64,000 bases of DNA, taken from assembly GCA_001874255.1 (NCBI GenBank), contig MPDC01000004.1, positions 113,418-177,417 on the forward strand. Direction: 5' to 3'. Below the pieces are notes generated by a model. It saw nothing but the letters and a program-made list of their open reading frames with translations. It ran no database searches and was not told where the DNA came from. The DNA is from Alphaproteobacteria bacterium MedPE-SWcel (GTDB lineage: Bacteria > Pseudomonadota > Alphaproteobacteria > Rhodobacterales > Rhodobacteraceae). Below are positions 1 to 10,542 of the stretch, piece after piece. The first letter of the stretch is position 1. Every line of letters begins with the position of its first letter. The position numbers were made by a program, and so were the translations under genes.

Positions 1-417
1 GAAAAACGTCGTCTCGACGCAAAGCCCCTGATCCGCCAGCGCATCGGCCTGCTGGGCGCCGATGCAGATGACCGATGTCATCGCAGCCGCGCCTGCCGCC
101 TCAATCCGCTGCCTCACATGGGCGGCAAGTGCATCATTGTAGTTGCCGCAGAGCCCGTGGTCAGAGCCGAAAACGACCATGACCTCTGTTGCGCCCACAG
201 ATGCGCCCCCTGCGGCCCCTAGGCGGAGCGGCCCGGCCCGGGACAGGACCGCCTGCAGCCCGAGGAGAACCGTATCGTGATAGGCTTCGATGGCGCGGGC
301 GGCGTGTTCATAGGGGGCGGCATTGATCACCGAGAGCGTCTTCATCGTGTGCACCACGCTGCGAATGCCCTGCATGCTGGTGGTGCGCCGGGTCAGCGTT
401 TCAAGCGTCTGTGCCAT
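1..417 (-). CDS. atpG: N-type ATP synthase/ATPase gamma subunit, N-terminal part (cut by window edge)
   Basis: The frame opens at ATG 417 and stays open to base 1, giving the first 139 codons. The start [20 protein letters not shown] is the N-terminal helix of an F1 gamma subunit, the central rotor stalk that couples the c-ring to the catalytic hexamer. It overlaps the end of atpA by 17 bases and is the last gene of the N-ATPase order, which lacks a separate delta gene. The C-terminal half lies outside the window. Confidence 0.88.
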   Translation of the reverse strand, partial: MAQTLETLTRRTTSMQGIRSVVHTMKTLSVINAAPYEHAARAIEAYHDTVLLGLQAVLSRAGPLRLGAAGGASVGATEVMVVFGSDHGLCGNYNDALAAHVRQRIEAAGAAAMTSVICIGAQQADALADQGLCVETTFF

Positions 418-1939
418 GCCGCTCCCCCAATGTGGTCCGCACCGTCTCGCCCAGCGCCGACAACCGGCGGCGGGCGCCTTCGTCAAACGGGGCATCCTGG
501 GCCATCTGCTCTGCCATATCACCCAGATCGCGCGCCGCCGCCGTTCTGATCGCGGCCATGACGGTGGCGGTCTCTGCCTCGCTCAGCCCGTCGAGCTGAC
601 CGTCCATGGCCGCCACCATCACCGCCAGCTGTTCAATCGCGGGCATGGGATCGCGTTCGGCCTGTCGCAGGGAGGCGCGCACAGCCGCGCCCCGTCTGAG
701 CCGCGCCCGCGTGGCATCGTCAAGGCGGGTGCCAAACCGGGCAAAGTCTTCCAGTTCCTCGAATTGCGACAAGGTCACGCGCAGGTTCCCGGCCACCGAC
801 CGGAACGCCTTGCTCTGCGCCTTGCCGCCGACACGGCTGACCGACACCCCCAGATCGATGGCCGGGAATTGATTTTTCCGCACCAGACGCGGCGACAGGT
901 AGATCTGCCCGTCCGTGATCGAGATGAGGTTTGTCGGAATATAGGCAGAGAGGTTCTCGGCCTGGGTTTCAACCACCGGCAGGACGGTGATCGACCCGCC
1001 CCCCGCCGCTTTGGTGAATTGCCCGGCCCGTTCCAGCAGACGGGCATGGATGTAGAAGATATCTCCGGGAAAGGCCTCGCGGCCGGGCGGGCGGCGCAGC
1101 AGCAGCGACAATTCCCGATAGGATCGCGCATGATGGGTCAGATCGTCCAGAACGACCAGAACGTCCCGCCCGCGCCCCGAGAAATACTCGGCCATGGTCA
1201 GGGCGGCGTAGGGCGCAATATAGGCGAGGCCCGCGGCATCTTCGTCTCCGGCGGCGAGGATGGTGGTGCGTTCCATCATGCCGCCGTCGCGAATGGCGCC
1301 GATCACCTTGGCCACCGCGTCGCCGCGTTGTCCGATCGCGCAGTAGATGCAGACCAGATCGGTGTTTTTCTGGTTGAGGATCGCATCCACCGCCAGCGAG
1401 GTCTTGCCGGTCTGGCGGTCGCCGATCACCAGCTGCCGTTGCCCCAGCCCGATGGGAACAGCCGCATCCACGGCCTTGATGCCTGTCGCCAGCGGCCGCG
1501 CGATCCCTTGCCGCTCGAGGATCTGACGTGCCTCGGCCTCGACCGGGCGTATTGCCGCCGCCTTGACCGCGCCCTGCCCGTCCTGCGGTTCGCCAAGGGC
1601 ATCCACCACCCGGCCCAGCAGCGCCTCTCCGACTTTGGTGCCGACAACGGTGCGGGTCCGCATCACGCTTTCGCCGACACTCACCTGCTGCGATGGTCCC
1701 AGCAGCACCACGCCGAGCCGCCCCGGTTCAAGGTCGAGCACAATGCCACGGACGCCACTGTCAAAGGTCAGCACCTCGTCCGACAGAGCCCGGTCCAGCC
1801 CGGTGACCACGGCGATGCCGTCGGCCACTTCTGCGACTTGTCCGATCTCGCTGAGATGCGGCAGGGGTGCGGGGCTCTCCAGCAGCATCTGCACGACCCC
1901 GGCCGGATCGGCCGTCCGTCTGGCGCGGTCATTGCCCAT
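401..1939 (-). CDS. atpA: N-type ATPase alpha subunit
   Basis: This 512-residue protein is a normal length for F1 alpha, the non-catalytic nucleotide-binding subunit. It has the P-loop GDRQTGKT and the alpha-typical stretch [15 protein letters not shown], followed by the C-terminal helical domain. ATG 1939 is chosen because it gives the family N-terminus; it overlaps the end of atpF by 11 bases, so translation is probably coupled. Its place after atpF and before atpG, with no atpH between them, is the N-ATPase arrangement rather than the housekeeping F-ATPase one. Confidence 0.95.
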   Translation of the reverse strand: MGNDRARRTADPAGVVQMLLESPAPLPHLSEIGQVAEVADGIAVVTGLDRALSDEVLTFDSGVRGIVLDLEPGRLGVVLLGPSQQVSVGESVMRTRTVVGTKVGEALLGRVVDALGEPQDGQGAVKAAAIRPVEAEARQILERQGIARPLATGIKAVDAAVPIGLGQRQLVIGDRQTGKTSLAVDAILNQKNTDLVCIYCAIGQRGDAVAKVIGAIRDGGMMERTTILAAGDEDAAGLAYIAPYAALTMAEYFSGRGRDVLVVLDDLTHHARSYRELSLLLRRPPGREAFPGDIFYIHARLLERAGQFTKAAGGGSITVLPVVETQAENLSAYIPTNLISITDGQIYLSPRLVRKNQFPAIDLGVSVSRVGGKAQSKAFRSVAGNLRVTLSQFEELEDFARFGTRLDDATRARLRRGAAVRASLRQAERDPMPAIEQLAVMVAAMDGQLDGLSEAETATVMAAIRTAAARDLGDMAEQMAQDAPFDEGARRRLSALGETVRTTLGERHGTDA

Positions 1940-2699
1940 GGTCCGGCCCTCCCGGCTCGGGCGCGGCGGTGAGCCTGTCGGCCACGCGCGCCTCCAGGCC
2001 ATCAATGTAGGAGTCCAGCGTCCAGGCCACCTGAGCGCCACCGATGCGCAGGACAAGGCCGGGGGCCTGTTCAGGATCCGTTCTGAACTCCAGTGCAACC
2101 TCGGGAAACAGCGGGGCCAGCCCGGACGTCAGACGGTCCGTCACCCCGGGCGGCAAGGGCGCGTGGCTGTAGATCACGGCGCCGGCGGCCGCCCCGGCGG
2201 CGGTTCTGAGATCGGCGGCCATGGGACCGATTTTGCGGATCAGCTGCGCGGCCATCCGCGCCTCCAGCGTGTCATCCGCCAGATCGCCGAGCGCCTTGCG
2301 GGTCAGCGACAAAAGCGCCTCCGCCCCGACGTGATGCAGCTTCTGCGCGTATTCTCTGGCCTCATCGTCGCGCTGGGTCAGCCAGAGCGCGCGTTCACGC
2401 TCCTGCTGTTCGCGGGCGTCGGCGAGAATGGCGTCCCGCTTGTCTTCGGCGGCCTTGCGGATGGCCTCGGACAGATCCGCGTCCTGCGACTGCTGGCTGC
2501 GCAGCTTCTGGCGATATTCGGCTTCGGCCTGTTCGGCCTTGTGCCGTGCCTGCACGGCCTCTTGCATGCGGCTGGCGATCTCCGCCTCGCGGGCGTCGAT
2601 GCCATCGAGGATGGGACGGTAGAGAAACCGCTTCAACAGCCAGACCAGCACCAGAAAATTGGCGATCTGGGCCGCAACAGTGATCCAGTCGATGGACAT
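1929..2699 (-). CDS. atpF: N-type ATPase b subunit (peripheral stalk)
   Basis: The 256-residue protein starts with one membrane helix (about residues 6-25), then a long charged helix rich in Gln, Glu, Ala and Arg (about 30-130), then a globular tail. It is much longer than the roughly 160 residues of an F-type b subunit. N-ATPase operons lack a delta gene, and the C-terminal extension of b is thought to take over that role. It starts three bases after the atpE stop. Confidence 0.9.
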   Translation of the reverse strand: MSIDWITVAAQIANFLVLVWLLKRFLYRPILDGIDAREAEIASRMQEAVQARHKAEQAEAEYRQKLRSQQSQDADLSEAIRKAAEDKRDAILADAREQQERERALWLTQRDDEAREYAQKLHHVGAEALLSLTRKALGDLADDTLEARMAAQLIRKIGPMAADLRTAAGAAAGAVIYSHAPLPPGVTDRLTSGLAPLFPEVALEFRTDPEQAPGLVLRIGGAQVAWTLDSYIDGLEARVADRLTAAPEPGGPDHGQ

Positions 2700-2702
2700 C
2701 CC

Positions 2703-2990
2703 TCAGCCACCTGCCGCCTGTGCGGCCTCTGTCGCGGCGATCCAGAACGGGTTCGCAAAGATCAGGATCATCGCCACGACGAAACAATAGATTGCCGTGG
2801 ATTCGATCATCGCAAGGCTGACGAACAAGGTCCGCGATATGGTCGAGCCGGCGTCGGGCTGTTGCGCAATCGCGCTGAGCGCGGTTGAGGCGGCGCGCCC
2901 CTCTCCCAGCGCCGGGCCGATTGCACCGAATGACACGGTGAGCCCGGCCGTGAAGATGGAAATGGCGGCAATGATACCAAGGTCTGTCAT
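2703..2990 (-). CDS. atpE: N-type ATPase c subunit (rotor ring)
   Basis: A 95-residue two-helix hairpin. Helix 1 carries PALGEGRA with Glu30, and helix 2 carries MIESTAIY with the ion-carrying Glu63 followed by Ser64, Thr65 and Tyr68. The Glu-Ser-Thr-x-x-Tyr spacing matches the sodium-ligand pattern known from Ilyobacter and other Na+ c-rings, and the extra helix-1 Glu is typical of N-type c subunits. The one N-type ring studied biochemically (Burkholderia pseudomallei, c17) was reported as proton-coupled, so the ion here is open. The start codon overlaps the atpB stop as ATGA. Confidence 0.93.
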   Translation of the reverse strand: MTDLGIIAAISIFTAGLTVSFGAIGPALGEGRAASTALSAIAQQPDAGSTISRTLFVSLAMIESTAIYCFVVAMILIFANPFWIAATEAAQAAGG

Positions 2991-3682
2991 TGACTGTCCT
3001 TTTGAGTCTGGGTGGGGCGCGACGGCGTGGTCGCGGTGGAGATGTAGACGGTCGCCAGGATGGCAAAGATATAGGCCTGGATCATCCCGGTCAGGAGGCC
3101 GAGAAGATCCAGCACGACCGGAAAGAAAAAGGGCGCGACGCCGAGCAGGATCACCGCGATCACCGCGCCGCTCATGATGTTGCCGTAGAGGCGTATGGCG
3201 AGCGAAATCCCGCGGGAGAATTCCGAGATGATGTTGAAGGGGAGCATGATGACCGAGGGCTCCAGATAGGTCTTCAGGTAGCCCCCGACCCCGCGGCTGT
3301 TCACGCCGAACATCGGCACCGCGATCAGCACCGAGAGCGCCAGCGCGGTTGTGGTCGACAGGGAGGAGGTCGGCGGTTCGAACCCCGGCACCACCAGCAA
3401 CAGATTGGACGTGGCAACAAACAGAAACAGCGTTCCCACATAGTACAAAAGGTGGCGCGAGGGGCGGCGGGAGATCTCCTCGATCTGGCTCTGGATGCCC
3501 TGAACGATGACTTCGAGCGTTGTCCGCCACCGGTTTGGCGGAACATCGGGGCGCAGATTCCGGGTGATCAGCAGCGAGACGATGGTCAAGAAGGCCATCA
3601 CGACCCAAGTGTAGAAGAGGGTCGCGTTCAGCGGTATTCCCCACAGCTCGAACAGGATGGTCTGATCCGGCGAGAGGGTCAT
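2987..3682 (-). CDS. atpB: N-type ATPase a subunit (stator channel)
   Basis: A 231-residue membrane protein with the a-subunit signature SLAIRLYGN, in which the Arg is the essential stator charge facing the c-ring carboxylate. The N-terminus MTLSPDQTILFELWG begins at ATG 3682, which overlaps the atpR stop as ATGA; a longer in-frame opening upstream runs through atpR and is not used. Five to six hydrophobic segments are visible. It ends in an ATGA overlap with atpE, so a and c are translationally coupled. Confidence 0.92.
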   Translation of the reverse strand: MTLSPDQTILFELWGIPLNATLFYTWVVMAFLTIVSLLITRNLRPDVPPNRWRTTLEVIVQGIQSQIEEISRRPSRHLLYYVGTLFLFVATSNLLLVVPGFEPPTSSLSTTTALALSVLIAVPMFGVNSRGVGGYLKTYLEPSVIMLPFNIISEFSRGISLAIRLYGNIMSGAVIAVILLGVAPFFFPVVLDLLGLLTGMIQAYIFAILATVYISTATTPSRPTQTQKDSQ

Positions 3683-4026
3683 GCCGCCTCCCCGGTCGGC
3701 GCGCCCGCGCGGGCAACCGTTGTCGCGATGAGGCGCGTCATCAGGAACGCAAGGGCATATCCGCCCCCCGCCCAGGCCCCGAGCAGCGCAAGCACGCCCC
3801 ATCCCACGCCCAGCAGCGCCGTCATCCGGACAAGGGCGCTGAGCGTCAGGAGTGGGACCGCCGACGGGCTGCGCAATGCCCGCCGCATGCCGACCGCCAG
3901 CCCCGCAAAGAACAGCGCGCCCATGACGAGGCCGATTGCCCCGCCGGCCAGTGCAGCGGCCCAATCTACGGCCAGTACAGCGGCCCGATCTGCGGCCAGT
4001 GCAGCGGCCCGATCTACAGCTATCAT
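3679..4026 (-). CDS. atpR: N-ATPase accessory membrane protein AtpR
   Basis: A 115-residue protein with about three hydrophobic helices and a basic loop (GMRRALRSP, LVRMTALL). AtpR is found only in N-ATPase operons between atpQ and atpB; its membrane Arg residues are proposed to meet the c-subunit glutamates during ring assembly. Residues 4-27 are three copies of an eight-residue unit (VDRAAALA, ADRAAVLA, VDWAAALA) coded by a 24-bp DNA repeat, an odd N-terminal extension. Start ATG 4026 is coupled to the atpQ stop by ATGA. The true start could lie after the repeat. Confidence 0.85.
   Translation of the reverse strand: MIAVDRAAALAADRAAVLAVDWAAALAGGAIGLVMGALFFAGLAVGMRRALRSPSAVPLLTLSALVRMTALLGVGWGVLALLGAWAGGGYALAFLMTRLIATTVARAGAPTGEAA
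3946..4017. repeat. Three-copy 24-bp in-frame tandem repeat in atpR
   Basis: Three consecutive 24-bp units begin at 3946, 3970 and 3994 and differ at only a few bases (core GGCCAGTGCAGCGGCCC). Because 24 is a multiple of three, copy number can change without breaking the atpR frame. Confidence 0.9.
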
Positions 4027-4306
4027 TTGTCGCCTCCTTCCTTGTTGATCCATGACGCGGCAATGAAGGCCCCCAGAACCACGCCCCCGAGGATCAGCGC
4101 GATGGTCCAGGAAAAGACCTGCGGGACCACGCGGTCGAGCCAGAGTCCGAGGGCCGCCCCGCCGACGGTGGGCACGGCGATCGACCAGCCGACCATGCCG
4201 AAGGTCCCGAGCCCCCGCAGCGGGCTGGCGCCGGGGGTGTCGCGCGTCGATTTCATGCGCCGGGCCTGACGGGCAATGTCATCGATGGATTTGTCGGGCT
4301 TGCGCG

Positions 4307-4310
<4 letters not shown>
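4023..4310 (-). CDS. atpQ: N-ATPase AtpQ (AtpI-like membrane protein)
   Basis: A 95-residue protein with a basic N-terminus (MTRKPDKSIDDIARQARRM) and two hydrophobic helices separated by a short loop (LGLWLDRVVPQVF). This matches the AtpI/AtpQ family, which aids c-ring assembly and may handle Mg2+. ATGA overlaps join it to atpC before it and atpR after it. The AtpQ-AtpR pair is diagnostic for N-type ATPases. Confidence 0.88.
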
Positions 4311-6193
<1,883 letters not shown>

Positions 6194-6221
6194 TCGAATG
6201 CCCGCAGCCGGATCGGAACAC

Positions 6222-6277
6222 GGGGCCAGAAACACAGGGCCAAAAACACGGGGCAAGAAACATGGGGCAAGAAACGC
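6222..6277. repeat. Four-copy 14-bp tandem repeat in the atpD-phaC divergent region
   Basis: Units start at 6222, 6236, 6250 and 6264, with consensus GGGGCMARAAACAY. The array sits between the two FNR-type boxes of the divergent promoters. Confidence 0.9.
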
Positions 6278-6295
6278 CCGCAAACGGCGCGATAA

Positions 6296-6309
6296 TTGAC
6301 GCAGGTCAA
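6296..6309. promoter_or_regulatory. FNR-type box upstream of phaC
   Basis: TTGACGCAGGTCAA repeats the TTGAC-N4-GTCAA palindrome of the atpD side with only one changed base. A class II position puts the transcription start near 6344, which rules out the early ATG at 6333 and supports ATG 6375 for phaC. Confidence 0.65.
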
Positions 6310-6374
6310 GCGACTCGGGGCGCGCGGCGGATATGGCTGGCTTGAGTTTCCTGGCAACAGCAAAGGGTCCGGCA

Positions 6375-8222
6375 ATGGTCCATGTCACTTCACTCCATGG
6401 CGAACGGCCCCGGGCCGAAGGGTTCGCGGCCCCACCTGATCCAGCAAACCGGCCGCGCAGGTCCTCCGGCCGGGATATGGATCGCCTGACGCATACCCAT
6501 GCCACCATGGAGCAGGCGCTGGACAAGGGGGTGCGGGCGGCTCAGGCGCGGTTCACGGCCGGGCTGTCCCCCATCGCGCTGGCCGCCGCCTTTTCCGATT
6601 GGGCCCTGCATCTGTCCACCGCCCCCGGCAAGCAACTGGAGCTGGTCGAAAAGGCGGGCAAGAAGGCCTGGCGGTTTGCCAATTACGCGGCGCTTTGCGC
6701 CCGCGACCCCGATACCGAAGAGAGCTGTATAACGCCATTGCCGCAGGACAGGCGCTTTCGGGGGGAGGCCTGGCAGAAATGGCCCTTCAACGCGATGTCA
6801 CAGGCCTTCCTGCTCAATCAGCAATGGTGGCACAACGCGACCACCGGGATTGAGGGCGTCACCGAGCAACATGAAAAGGTGGTGGAATTCGCCACGCGTC
6901 AGATGCTGGATATCTTCTCGCCGTCCAATTCTGCGCTGACCAACCCGGACGTGCTGACCGCGACATTCAATCAGGGCGGCATGAACCTCTGGCGCGGCTG
7001 GCAGAATTTCATCGAGGATGTGTCGCGCGCCAATACCGGCCGCAAACCGGTCGGTGCGGAGGCGTTCAAGGTCGGGCGCGATATGGCAACGGCCCCCGGC
7101 AAGGTGGTCTATCGCAACCACTTGATCGAATTGATCCAATACGCCCCGACCACGGAAAAGGTCCGCCCCGAACCCATCCTGATCGTGCCCGCATGGATCA
7201 TGAAATACTACATTCTGGACCTCAGCGAACACAATTCACTGGTCCGCTACCTGACCAGTCAGGGCTATACGGTCTTCATGATATCCTGGAAGAACCCCGA
7301 TGCCGATGACCGGGATCTGGGAATGGACGACTATCTCTCGCTTGGCATCAAGAGCGCGATCGACGCCGCCTCTGCCATCACCGACGACCAGAAAATCCAC
7401 GCCATGGGATATTGTCTCGGCGGCACGCTCCTGTCCATCGCCGCCGCCGCGATGGCGCGCGATCACGACACACGCCTGAAAAGCCTGACACTTCTTGCGG
7501 CGCAGGTTGATTTTACCGAGGCGGGGGAACTCACCCTGTTCATCAACGACAGCCAACTGGCCTTTCTCGAGGATATGATGTGGGACAAGGGCTATCTGGA
7601 TACCACACAGATGGCGGGGGCCTTCCAGCTTTTGCGCTCGAACGACCTGATATGGTCGCGCGTCATCCATGACTACCTGATGGGGGAACGCTCCGAGATG
7701 AACGATCTCATGGCGTGGAATGCCGACGCCACGCGGATGCCCTACCGGATGCATTCCCAATACCTGCGTCGGCTGTTCCTGAAGAACGATCTGGCCGAGG
7801 GCCGCTATGAGGTGGCAGGTCGGCCGGTCGCGATTTCCGACATCCGGACGCCGGTGTTCATGGTCGGCACCGAACGGGACCATGTGGCGCCGTGGCGCTC
7901 GGCCTACAAGTTCAACCTGCTGTCGGACACCGATGTCACCTTTGTGCTGACCAACGGTGGCCATAACGCGGGGATTGTCTCGGAACCGGGGCACCCGCAT
8001 CGCCACTACCGGCTGCGCCGGAAGGCAAAGGATGATCCCTACACCGACCCGGACACCTGGATGGCCGGGACGGAGGCGGTCGCAGGGTCGTGGTGGCCGG
8101 TGATGGTCGACTGGCTCGGCGAGATCTCGGGGGAGCCTGTCAGCCCGCCCCCGCTCGGGTCCGGGACCAGGGGCTATCCGGCGGTGTGTGACGCGCCCGG
8201 CACCTATGTCTTTCAGGAGTGA
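6375..8222 (+). CDS. phaC: Poly(3-hydroxyalkanoate) synthase, class I-like
   Basis: A 615-residue PhaC-family protein. It polymerises (R)-3-hydroxyacyl-CoA into PHA. The nucleophile elbow is GYCLGG (Cys347), with Asp502 in GTERDHVAPW and His530 in NGGHNAGI completing the triad. The alpha/beta-hydrolase core follows a PhaC N-terminal domain (LELVEKAGKKAWRFANYA onward). ATG 6375 is preferred because AAGGG lies before it and the predicted FNR-driven transcript starts after the ATG at 6333; ATG 6477 is another option. The AGGAG at its end serves as ribosome site for the next gene, six bases on. Confidence 0.88.
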   Translation: MVHVTSLHGERPRAEGFAAPPDPANRPRRSSGRDMDRLTHTHATMEQALDKGVRAAQARFTAGLSPIALAAAFSDWALHLSTAPGKQLELVEKAGKKAWRFANYAALCARDPDTEESCITPLPQDRRFRGEAWQKWPFNAMSQAFLLNQQWWHNATTGIEGVTEQHEKVVEFATRQMLDIFSPSNSALTNPDVLTATFNQGGMNLWRGWQNFIEDVSRANTGRKPVGAEAFKVGRDMATAPGKVVYRNHLIELIQYAPTTEKVRPEPILIVPAWIMKYYILDLSEHNSLVRYLTSQGYTVFMISWKNPDADDRDLGMDDYLSLGIKSAIDAASAITDDQKIHAMGYCLGGTLLSIAAAAMARDHDTRLKSLTLLAAQVDFTEAGELTLFINDSQLAFLEDMMWDKGYLDTTQMAGAFQLLRSNDLIWSRVIHDYLMGERSEMNDLMAWNADATRMPYRMHSQYLRRLFLKNDLAEGRYEVAGRPVAISDIRTPVFMVGTERDHVAPWRSAYKFNLLSDTDVTFVLTNGGHNAGIVSEPGHPHRHYRLRRKAKDDPYTDPDTWMAGTEAVAGSWWPVMVDWLGEISGEPVSPPPLGSGTRGYPAVCDAPGTYVFQE

Positions 8223-8228
8223 ACGCCG

Positions 8229-8999
8229 ATGCTTGCAACCCTGCTGAACGGCAAACGCGGGCTGGTCGTCGGGATCGCCAACGAACACTCCATTGCGGCC
8301 GGATGTGCCATGGCCTTTCGGGCCGCGGGGGCGGATCTCGCGGTCACCTATGCCAACGCCAAGTCGAAACCCTATGTGGCGCCAGTGGCAGAGGCTCTGG
8401 AGGCACCACTGTTCCTGCCGCTCGACGTCGAGGCCGACGGAGAAATGGAGGCCGTTTTCGACGCCATCGGTCGGGACTGGGGGCACCTGGATTTCTTGCT
8501 GCACTCCATTGCCTTCTGCCCGCGGGAGGATCTTCATGGCCCGGTGAGCGCATGTTCGAAAGCGGGCTTTGCCCGGGCCATGGATGTCTCTGTCCATTCG
8601 CTGATCCGCATGACGCGGCTGGCGGTGCCGTTGATGCCGGCCGGGGGCAGCATTCTGACCATGAGCTACTACGGCGCCGAAAAGGTCGTGGACCACTACA
8701 ACATCATGGGGCCGGTCAAATCGGCGCTGGAGGGGACCGTGCGCTATCTCGCAGCCGAGCTTGGCCCGCAGCAGATCCGGGTCAACGCCATTTCGCCGGG
8801 GCCTCTGCGCACCCGGGCGGGATCCGGGATCGATCATTTTGACGAGCTGATTGACGCTGCGCAAAGGCGGGCCCCCGAACGCACTCTCGTCAGCATCGAG
8901 GATGTCGGCCATATGGCCGCCGGGCTGGTCAGCGATCTCTCCTGCAAGGTGACGGGCAATACGGCCTATGTGGACGGAGGCTATCACATTCGGGCCTAG
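8229..8999 (+). CDS. fabI: Enoyl-ACP reductase-like short-chain dehydrogenase (FabI family)
   Basis: A 256-residue SDR protein. The FabI-type active site is Tyr157-x6-Lys164 within YNIMGPVK, with NAD-site features GIANEHSIA near the N-terminus and the late NAISPGPLRTRAGSGI loop. FabI reduces trans-2-enoyl-ACP with NAD(P)H. Here it lies in a PHA/acetyl-phosphate operon rather than a fatty acid locus, so it may be a second copy acting on enoyl thioesters as a reductant sink. It could be annotated simply as FabI. Confidence 0.82.
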   Translation: MLATLLNGKRGLVVGIANEHSIAAGCAMAFRAAGADLAVTYANAKSKPYVAPVAEALEAPLFLPLDVEADGEMEAVFDAIGRDWGHLDFLLHSIAFCPREDLHGPVSACSKAGFARAMDVSVHSLIRMTRLAVPLMPAGGSILTMSYYGAEKVVDHYNIMGPVKSALEGTVRYLAAELGPQQIRVNAISPGPLRTRAGSGIDHFDELIDAAQRRAPERTLVSIEDVGHMAAGLVSDLSCKVTGNTAYVDGGYHIRA

Positions 9000-9069
9000 G
9001 GGGCGTGATATGATCGAGGCCCCGCCCTCCTCCTCCGGATTTCATCGCCGCGTTTCATTTGTCCGGTCC

Positions 9070-9111
9070 TCATCGCCAGACCATCATAGCCAGACCTTCA
9101 TCGCCAGAGCC
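9070..9111. repeat. Three-copy 14-bp tandem repeat before the MaoC-Pta gene
   Basis: Units at 9070, 9084 and 9098 have consensus TCATCGCCAGACCW. The array fills the middle of the gap between the SDR gene and the MaoC-phosphotransacylase gene. Confidence 0.88.
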
Positions 9112-9144
9112 TCTCCCCTCCCCCGGAATTCAGGTAGTTCACCC

Positions 9145-10542
9145 ATGCAGTTCATCGAAAACAGAACCTTTGACGAAATCGAAGTCGGCGAAACAGCCGA
9201 GCTGACACGGACGCTGAAGCCGGAGGACATTGAATTATTCGCCGTGATGTCCGGCGATGTGAACCCGGCCCATGTCGATGCCGACTACGCCAGTTCAGAC
9301 ATGTTCCACAAGGTGATCGCCCATGGCATGTGGGGCGGCGCGTTGATCTCGGCGGTGCTTGGCACCGAACTGCCGGGACCGGGGACGGTCTATCTGCATC
9401 AGAGCCTCGACTTCCGGCGCGCCGTCGGCATCGGGGATACCGTGACCATCCGCGTCACCGTCACCGACAAGAGCGAAACGCACAATCATGTCACGCTGGA
9501 TTGCCTGTGCCTGAACCAAAGCGGTGACACCGTGATCGAGGGGCAGGCGCTGGTCGTGGCGCCGAGCGAAAAGGTGCGCAGGCCGCGGGTCTCCCTGCCG
9601 GAGGTGCATCTGCACGAACGCGGGGCGCGGTTCAACGAGCTGCTGCGGGCGACCTCCAGCCTCGATCCGGTGCGGACGGCGGTGGTTCACCCCTGTGATA
9701 CGCTGTCGCTGAAAGGTGCGCTGGAGGCCGGGGCGAAGGGGATGATTGTCCCGGTTCTGATCGGGCCGCGCGCCAGGATCGAAGCAGCGGCGGCAGAGTT
9801 CGAAGGGGATCTGAGCGGGATCGAGATCCTTGATGTGCCCCATAGCCACGCGGCGGCGGAAACGGCCGTCTCACTGGCCCGCAGCGGCGCGGTCGACATG
9901 CTGATGAAGGGAAAGATTCACACCGATGAATTGCTGGAGCCCGTTGTCAAGAAGGACACCGGACTGCGCACGGAACGCCGGATGAGCCATGTCTTTGCGC
10001 TGGATGTCCCGAATTATCCGAAACCGCTGCTGATCAGCGATGCGGCGATCAACATCTTTCCGGATCTGCAGACCAAACGGGACATCGTGCAGAACGCCAT
10101 TGATCTGGCGCTTGCGCTGGACATCGAACGGCCCAAGGTCGCGCTGCTGTCGGCAGTGGAAACCGTGACGCCCAGCATCCCGTCGACCCTCGATGCGGCG
10201 GGTCTTTGCAAGATGGCCGATCGGGGCCAGATCACCGGCGGGCTGCTCGACGGGCCTTTGGCCTTTGACAATGCCGTCTCCCGGTCCGCAGCCGACGCCA
10301 AAGGCATTCTGTCCGAGGTCGCGGGGCAGGCAGACATCCTCATCGTGCCGGACCTTGAGGCAGGCAACATGCTCGCCAAGCAGCTGATCTATCTGGCCGG
10401 GGCCGACGCTGCTGGCCTTGTGCTGGGGGCGCGCGTGCCGATCATTCTGACCAGCCGTGCGGATGGCGTCTTGTCCCGTCTGGCCTCCGCCGCCATGGCG
10501 CAGATCTTCGTGCATCACAACATCGCCCGCGCGCCGTCATGA
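9145..10542 (+). CDS. Bifunctional (R)-enoyl-CoA hydratase / phosphate acyltransferase (MaoC-Pta fusion)
   Basis: A 465-residue fusion. Residues 1 to about 140 form a MaoC hotdog domain with the R-hydratase motif SGDVNPAHVD (Asp38, His43), which makes (R)-3-hydroxyacyl-CoA. The rest, from about residue 155, is a phosphate acetyl/butyryltransferase (DMLMKGKIHTDELL, GLVLGARVPIILTSRAD) that swaps CoA for phosphate. Together the domains could feed PhaC and supply acyl-phosphate to the acetate kinase, whose start overlaps this stop as ATGA. ATG 9145 follows AGGTAG; a longer open frame reaches back into the previous gene and is not supported. Confidence 0.88.
   Translation: MQFIENRTFDEIEVGETAELTRTLKPEDIELFAVMSGDVNPAHVDADYASSDMFHKVIAHGMWGGALISAVLGTELPGPGTVYLHQSLDFRRAVGIGDTVTIRVTVTDKSETHNHVTLDCLCLNQSGDTVIEGQALVVAPSEKVRRPRVSLPEVHLHERGARFNELLRATSSLDPVRTAVVHPCDTLSLKGALEAGAKGMIVPVLIGPRARIEAAAAEFEGDLSGIEILDVPHSHAAAETAVSLARSGAVDMLMKGKIHTDELLEPVVKKDTGLRTERRMSHVFALDVPNYPKPLLISDAAINIFPDLQTKRDIVQNAIDLALALDIERPKVALLSAVETVTPSIPSTLDAAGLCKMADRGQITGGLLDGPLAFDNAVSRSAADAKGILSEVAGQADILIVPDLEAGNMLAKQLIYLAGADAAGLVLGARVPIILTSRADGVLSRLASAAMAQIFVHHNIARAPS

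Noticed and set aside
323..1972. Long open frame on the plus strand opposite atpA
   Set aside because: It is antisense to a clear alpha subunit with all its motifs; the protein is Arg/His/Gly-rich without any domain, as expected for the shadow frame of GC-rich DNA.
8968..9144. Longer start for the MaoC-Pta fusion
   Set aside because: The extra 59 codons overlap the previous gene and run through the 14-bp repeat; AGGTAG before ATG 9145 supports the shorter form.
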